Assembly: GCA_937996585.1 (NCBI GenBank)
Contig: CALKUW010000192.1
Location: 1 to 9,249, forward strand
Direction of reading: 5' to 3'
Length of the DNA stretch: 9,249 nucleotides
Origin: an uncultured Flavobacteriales bacterium
GTDB taxonomy: Bacteria > Bacteroidota > Bacteroidia > Flavobacteriales_D > Sanyastnellaceae
Shown here: positions 6,755 through 9,249 of the stretch, piece by piece
Position numbering within the stretch: the stretch's first letter is position 1
Layout: each line of letters begins with the position of its first letter
The notes under the pieces: model-generated
The model's database searches: none
What the model saw: only the letters and a program-made list of their open reading frames with translations
What the model was told of the DNA's origin: nothing
Translations under genes and position numbers: made by a program

Positions 6755-7936
6755 TTACTGGAATACCCGGATGTAGTCCACGGCCATGAAGCCGGGGAAC
6801 GGGGTCGTGTCGTCCGGATTGCCCGGCCATTCGCCCCCTACGGCCACGTTCATGATGAAGAAGAACGCGTCGTTGAAGGGGTAGGCGAGGCCGTTCATGT
6901 TCTGGGGGGTGACCGTGTGATAGTGCACGTCGTCGAGGAAGAACTTGACCTCGTTTTCCTGCCATTCGATGGAGAAGACGTGGAATTCATCCGCGAACGT
7001 CTCCGGAAAGGTGAGGGCAGGTCCCGTGCTGCCGTAGTATTGGTGCTGGCCGTTGTCCGGACCCCAGTGCACGGTACCATGGATGAGGCGCGGCTGGTGC
7101 CCGACAAGTTCCATGATGTCGATCTCACCGCAGGCCGGCCACCCTTCGGTGGTGATGTCCGATCCGAGCATCCAGAGGGCGGGCCAGATGCCTTGCCCGA
7201 TGGGCAACATGGCGCGGATGTCCACGCGACCGTATTGGAAGTCGAACAGGCCCTGTGACTTCAAGCGCGCTGAGGTGTAGCCGCCTTCGTTGCGGGCGAA
7301 GATGAACAGGCGCCCATCGGTCACCTCCACGTTCTCCGGGCTGTTGGTGTAGTTCTGGAGCTCGTTGTTGCCCCATCCCCAGTTGCCGTTGCCCAGATCG
7401 TAGGTCCACTTGGACGGATCCGGTGCACCGGGGGTGTCGAACTCGTCGCCCCAGACCAACGTCATGCCGGGGTAGGTGTCCGGCGTGCTGTAGCCCGCAT
7501 CGCTGATCTGGATGCTCGTGTCGTCGTTGCGGATGGTGCCGACGGCCTCCTGGATGTTGTCCCGGAGGTAGCCGCCTTCCGGCGCGCTCAGGGCCACAAT
7601 GAAGTTCTCGTCCGGCTCCAGCCACTCGTCGACAATGATCTCCACCTCGATGGACTTCTTCGTTTCACCCGGGGCGAACGTGAGCGTACCCGAAGTGGAG
7701 ATGTAGTCTTCGCCCGCGATCGCGGATCCGTCCACGGTGGCATACTGGACGCGCACCTCTTCGGTCTTGGCCTCGTCGATTCTCACATCGAAGGAGAAGA
7801 CGGAGTTGGCCTCGTTTTCGAAGGCGGTCCGGTCGTTGGAGAACCGGAACTCGGCGGGCGTCTGTTCCTCGCCCCCTCCACAGGCGGAGAAGAGGAGGAT
7901 GGAGGCCACGGGAAAGATCAGCGGGCGAAGGGTCAT
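6755..7936 (-). CDS. GH16 endo-beta-1,3-glucanase (laminarinase) lipoprotein with Calx-beta domain
   Basis: This 393-residue enzyme is predicted to hydrolyse internal beta-1,3-glucosidic bonds of laminarin-type glucans at the cell surface. Residues 1-19 are a lipoprotein signal with lipobox FSAC (C19). GGGEEQ after the cysteine is acidic, resembling the Bacteroidota lipoprotein export signal, so surface display is likely. Residues about 28-139 form a Calx-beta domain, recognised by DGSAIAGEDYISTSGTLTF and DEWLEPDENF. Residues about 150-393 are the GH16 catalytic domain. It has the GWGNNELQNYT motif (187-197), WPALWML (251-257) and the active site GEIDIME (270-276), giving E271 as nucleophile, D273 as helper and E276 as acid/base. 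The extra residue in ExDxME is the beta-bulge form typical of laminarinases. The gene is last in the PUL; its ATG overlaps the preceding stop as ATGA, which implies translational coupling. Another beta-1,3-glucan is a possible substrate. Confidence 0.96.
   Translation of the reverse strand: MTLRPLIFPVASILLFSACGGGEEQTPAEFRFSNDRTAFENEANSVFSFDVRIDEAKTEEVRVQYATVDGSAIAGEDYISTSGTLTFAPGETKKSIEVEIIVDEWLEPDENFIVALSAPEGGYLRDNIQEAVGTIRNDDTSIQISDAGYSTPDTYPGMTLVWGDEFDTPGAPDPSKWTYDLGNGNWGWGNNELQNYTNSPENVEVTDGRLFIFARNEGGYTSARLKSQGLFDFQYGRVDIRAMLPIGQGIWPALWMLGSDITTEGWPACGEIDIMELVGHQPRLIHGTVHWGPDNGQHQYYGSTGPALTFPETFADEFHVFSIEWQENEVKFFLDDVHYHTVTPQNMNGLAYPFNDAFFFIMNVAVGGEWPGNPDDTTPFPGFMAVDYIRVFQ
7933..7936 (-). 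promoter_or_regulatory. ATGA stop-start overlap coupling PKD lipoprotein and GH16
   Basis: The TGA stop of the upstream gene (7935-7933) lies inside the ATGA whose ATG (7936-7934) starts the GH16 gene. There is no Shine-Dalgarno sequence before this ATG, which suggests that ribosomes reinitiate after finishing the PKD protein. Confidence 0.8.
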
Positions 7937-8781
7937 TGTGCGGCGAAGTACAGGGTGAAGTAGCCTTCCCCGTTGGTGCAGTCTCCGAGTTGGATCGGAG
8001 CGGATACCACGAGGCGGTCCTCGGTGAGTTCAATGATGTCGAAGGTGGGACCCGCATCCCACACGCCCATGAACCAGCAGAAGCCGAATTCATCCTGGGG
8101 CAGGTAGATCTGGTCCTCCCCATTCAGACCGGCTCCGTCGAAGAGCAGGTAGGAGAGGGTGTCTGGCACGGCCAATTCGGTCACCACGTAGCCCTCGTAC
8201 GGGTTCACGGTGCCGCCGTTGTTGTCATAGAAGTACTCTCCGTCGGTCGTGAACTGGTAGCTGTCGTCGTACTGTTCTGGGACGAGTCCAGCCAGCGGGC
8301 TGCTGTACCACTCACTGCTCCCGGGCTGCGGCCCCACCGAGATGGCTCCGGCCTCGCCGGAGAAGATCCACGTCTTCTGGTTGTCGCATCCGGTCAGCAA
8401 GGCGAGGGTGCCTTCACAGGGGAGCTCCACCGTGTTGGCGATGGGGACGTTCTGCGTGGCCACACCCGATCCACCGGCCCCGTAGACGGAGTAGGTGACC
8501 TCGTAATCGCCCGATTGGGGATAGAAGGTGGTGTCTTGGACGGCGTTGCTGGTCAGGTTGTTTCCGAAGTCCCAGAAGTGGAGGAAGCCGTCACCGGCCA
8601 GCGATGTGAAGACAACGCGGTTGGAGTCGACGTAGGGCACGGCGGCCGTGTCGACGTAGAGGTATTCCCACTCAAAGGAGGCGCTGGGGGCGCCGGGCAG
8701 GTCGATGCCTTCCTCTTCAATGGGTTGGCATCCGACGGCGGCGATGAGGATCGCCAGGGGGAGGAAATGATGAAAACGCAT
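7933..8781 (-). CDS. PKD-domain lipoprotein, probable surface glycan-binding protein of a laminarin PUL
   Basis: This 282-residue protein starts with a lipoprotein signal (lipobox AVGC, C18) followed by QPIEEE, an acidic export-type signal that suggests surface anchoring. Residues about 32-114 are a PKD domain, with FWDFGNNLTS (69-78) and YPQSGDYEVTYSVYG (87-101) matching the family's WDFGDG and Y-x-x-x-G-x-Y-x-V strands. Residues about 115-282 form a second, beta-rich domain with KTWIFSGEAGAISVGP (136-151), WYSSP (158-162) and YDDSYQFTTDGEYFYDNNG (171-189). I recognise this pattern from proteins encoded beside SusD and GH16 in laminarin loci, but it has no assured name here. No catalytic motif was seen. 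From position and domain content, the inferred role is to bind beta-glucan for the SusC/SusD transporter and the GH16 enzyme. It lies between those genes with overlapping ends on both sides. Confidence 0.9.
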   Translation of the reverse strand: MRFHHFLPLAILIAAVGCQPIEEEGIDLPGAPSASFEWEYLYVDTAAVPYVDSNRVVFTSLAGDGFLHFWDFGNNLTSNAVQDTTFYPQSGDYEVTYSVYGAGGSGVATQNVPIANTVELPCEGTLALLTGCDNQKTWIFSGEAGAISVGPQPGSSEWYSSPLAGLVPEQYDDSYQFTTDGEYFYDNNGGTVNPYEGYVVTELAVPDTLSYLLFDGAGLNGEDQIYLPQDEFGFCWFMGVWDAGPTFDIIELTEDRLVVSAPIQLGDCTNGEGYFTLYFAAQ

Positions 8782-8783
8782 CA
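8779..8783 (-). promoter_or_regulatory. TGATG stop-start overlap coupling SusD-like gene and PKD lipoprotein
   Basis: The TGA stop of the SusD-like gene (8783-8781) shares its last base with the ATG of the PKD lipoprotein (8781-8779). No Shine-Dalgarno sequence precedes this start, so translation probably depends on coupling to the SusD-like gene. Confidence 0.8.
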
Positions 8784-9249
8784 GTATCCGGGGTTTTGGG
8801 TGATGAGTCCACCGCTGAGGGTGATCTCATTGCTGGGGATGGGGAAGAGTTCGTTGACGCCGGCGGTGAAGCTGTAACCGGCACCGGGGAAATGCTCGTC
8901 GAGGTGAGCTTGCATCACTTCGGCTGCACGGCCCTGGCGGACGAGGTCGAAGAAGCGGTGCCCTTCGAGGGCGAGCTCCACCCGGCGCTCGTGCCAGATG
9001 TCTTCGAGGGTCACGTCCGGATTGATGACGGGCTGCCCACCGGCCGGCGGGAAGTGTGGTCCACCGTACAACGGCAGGGAAGCGCAAGGAGCGGCTCCTT
9101 CGGGCGTGCCAGCACACCAGGACTCACCACGGGCGCGGTCGCGCACGGCGTTGACGGCGTCGTTGGCTTCCGTGAAGCGGCCGGTGTTGACGCAGGCTTC
9201 AGCGTGGAAGAGCATCACATCCGACAGGCGGATGACGCGGTCGTTGGTG
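8781..9249 (-). CDS. SusD-like outer-membrane nutrient-binding lipoprotein, C-terminal part
   Basis: Only the last 155 residues are in the window; the gene runs off the right edge, and full SusD proteins have about 450-600 residues. The frame is open from the edge, so the internal ATG near 9215 is not a start. Family landmarks are clear. RLSDVMLFHAEAC matches the conserved R-[YLF]-[AS]-D-V-x-L-x-x-AEA helix. NDAVNAVRDRAR follows the usual NxVRxRA pattern. HERRVELALEGHRFFDLVR is the hallmark motif. The protein ends in ELFPIPSNEI and TQNPGY, the standard SusD C-terminus. A cysteine-containing loop (CAGTPEGAAPC) lies between the two halves. SusD proteins cap a SusC TonB-dependent transporter and bind oligosaccharide on the outer membrane. 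SusC should lie upstream, beyond 9249. The PKD and GH16 partners downstream point to a beta-1,3-glucan substrate. Confidence 0.96.
   Translation of the reverse strand, partial: TNDRVIRLSDVMLFHAEACVNTGRFTEANDAVNAVRDRARGESWCAGTPEGAAPCASLPLYGGPHFPPAGGQPVINPDVTLEDIWHERRVELALEGHRFFDLVRQGRAAEVMQAHLDEHFPGAGYSFTAGVNELFPIPSNEITLSGGLITQNPGY

Overview
The window looks like a chromosome segment from a moderately GC-rich member of the Bacteroidota, probably a marine or aquatic, Flavobacteriales-like lineage. Four things point there: a SusD-family protein, a run of lipoproteins with acidic residues after the lipidated cysteine, a giant secreted protein ending in a type A C-terminal domain for the type IX secretion system (T9SS), and gene starts without Shine-Dalgarno sequences. 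The genus cannot be fixed from this sequence.

Layout. Positions 1-164 are non-coding and hold a terminator for the leftward gene. Positions 165-5873 (minus strand) encode one 1902-residue, cysteine-rich secreted protein. It has a signal peptide, an N-terminal domain of about 200 residues, fourteen HYR-like (hyalin repeat-like) beta-sandwich modules, an uncharacterised C-terminal region of about 320 residues, and a T9SS sorting domain. After a 212-bp divergent intergenic region, positions 6086-6691 (plus strand) encode a small class I S-adenosylmethionine-dependent O-methyltransferase. A strong, nearly symmetrical terminator at 6700-6737 serves both this gene and the convergent operon on its right. 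From 9249 down to 6755 (minus strand) lie the last three genes of a polysaccharide utilisation locus (PUL): the C-terminal part of a SusD-like protein, a PKD-domain lipoprotein, and a GH16 endo-beta-1,3-glucanase (laminarinase) lipoprotein with an N-terminal Calx-beta domain. Their stop and start codons overlap (TGATG, then ATGA), so they form one translationally coupled unit.

How the genes work together. The SusD/PKD/GH16 set matches the known laminarin PULs of marine Bacteroidota. SusD, with a SusC that should lie just beyond 9249, captures and imports oligosaccharide. The PKD lipoprotein probably binds glycan at the cell surface. The GH16 enzyme cuts the polymer outside the cell. The giant T9SS protein is a separate transcription unit, probably an adhesin or surface-layer/filament-type protein. 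It carries the most unusual structure in the window: two module types alternate (A-B-A-B...) with a fixed cysteine pattern, and one A+B pair has been tandemly duplicated as an exact-length 540-bp unit. No CRISPR array, tRNA, rRNA or mobile element was seen.
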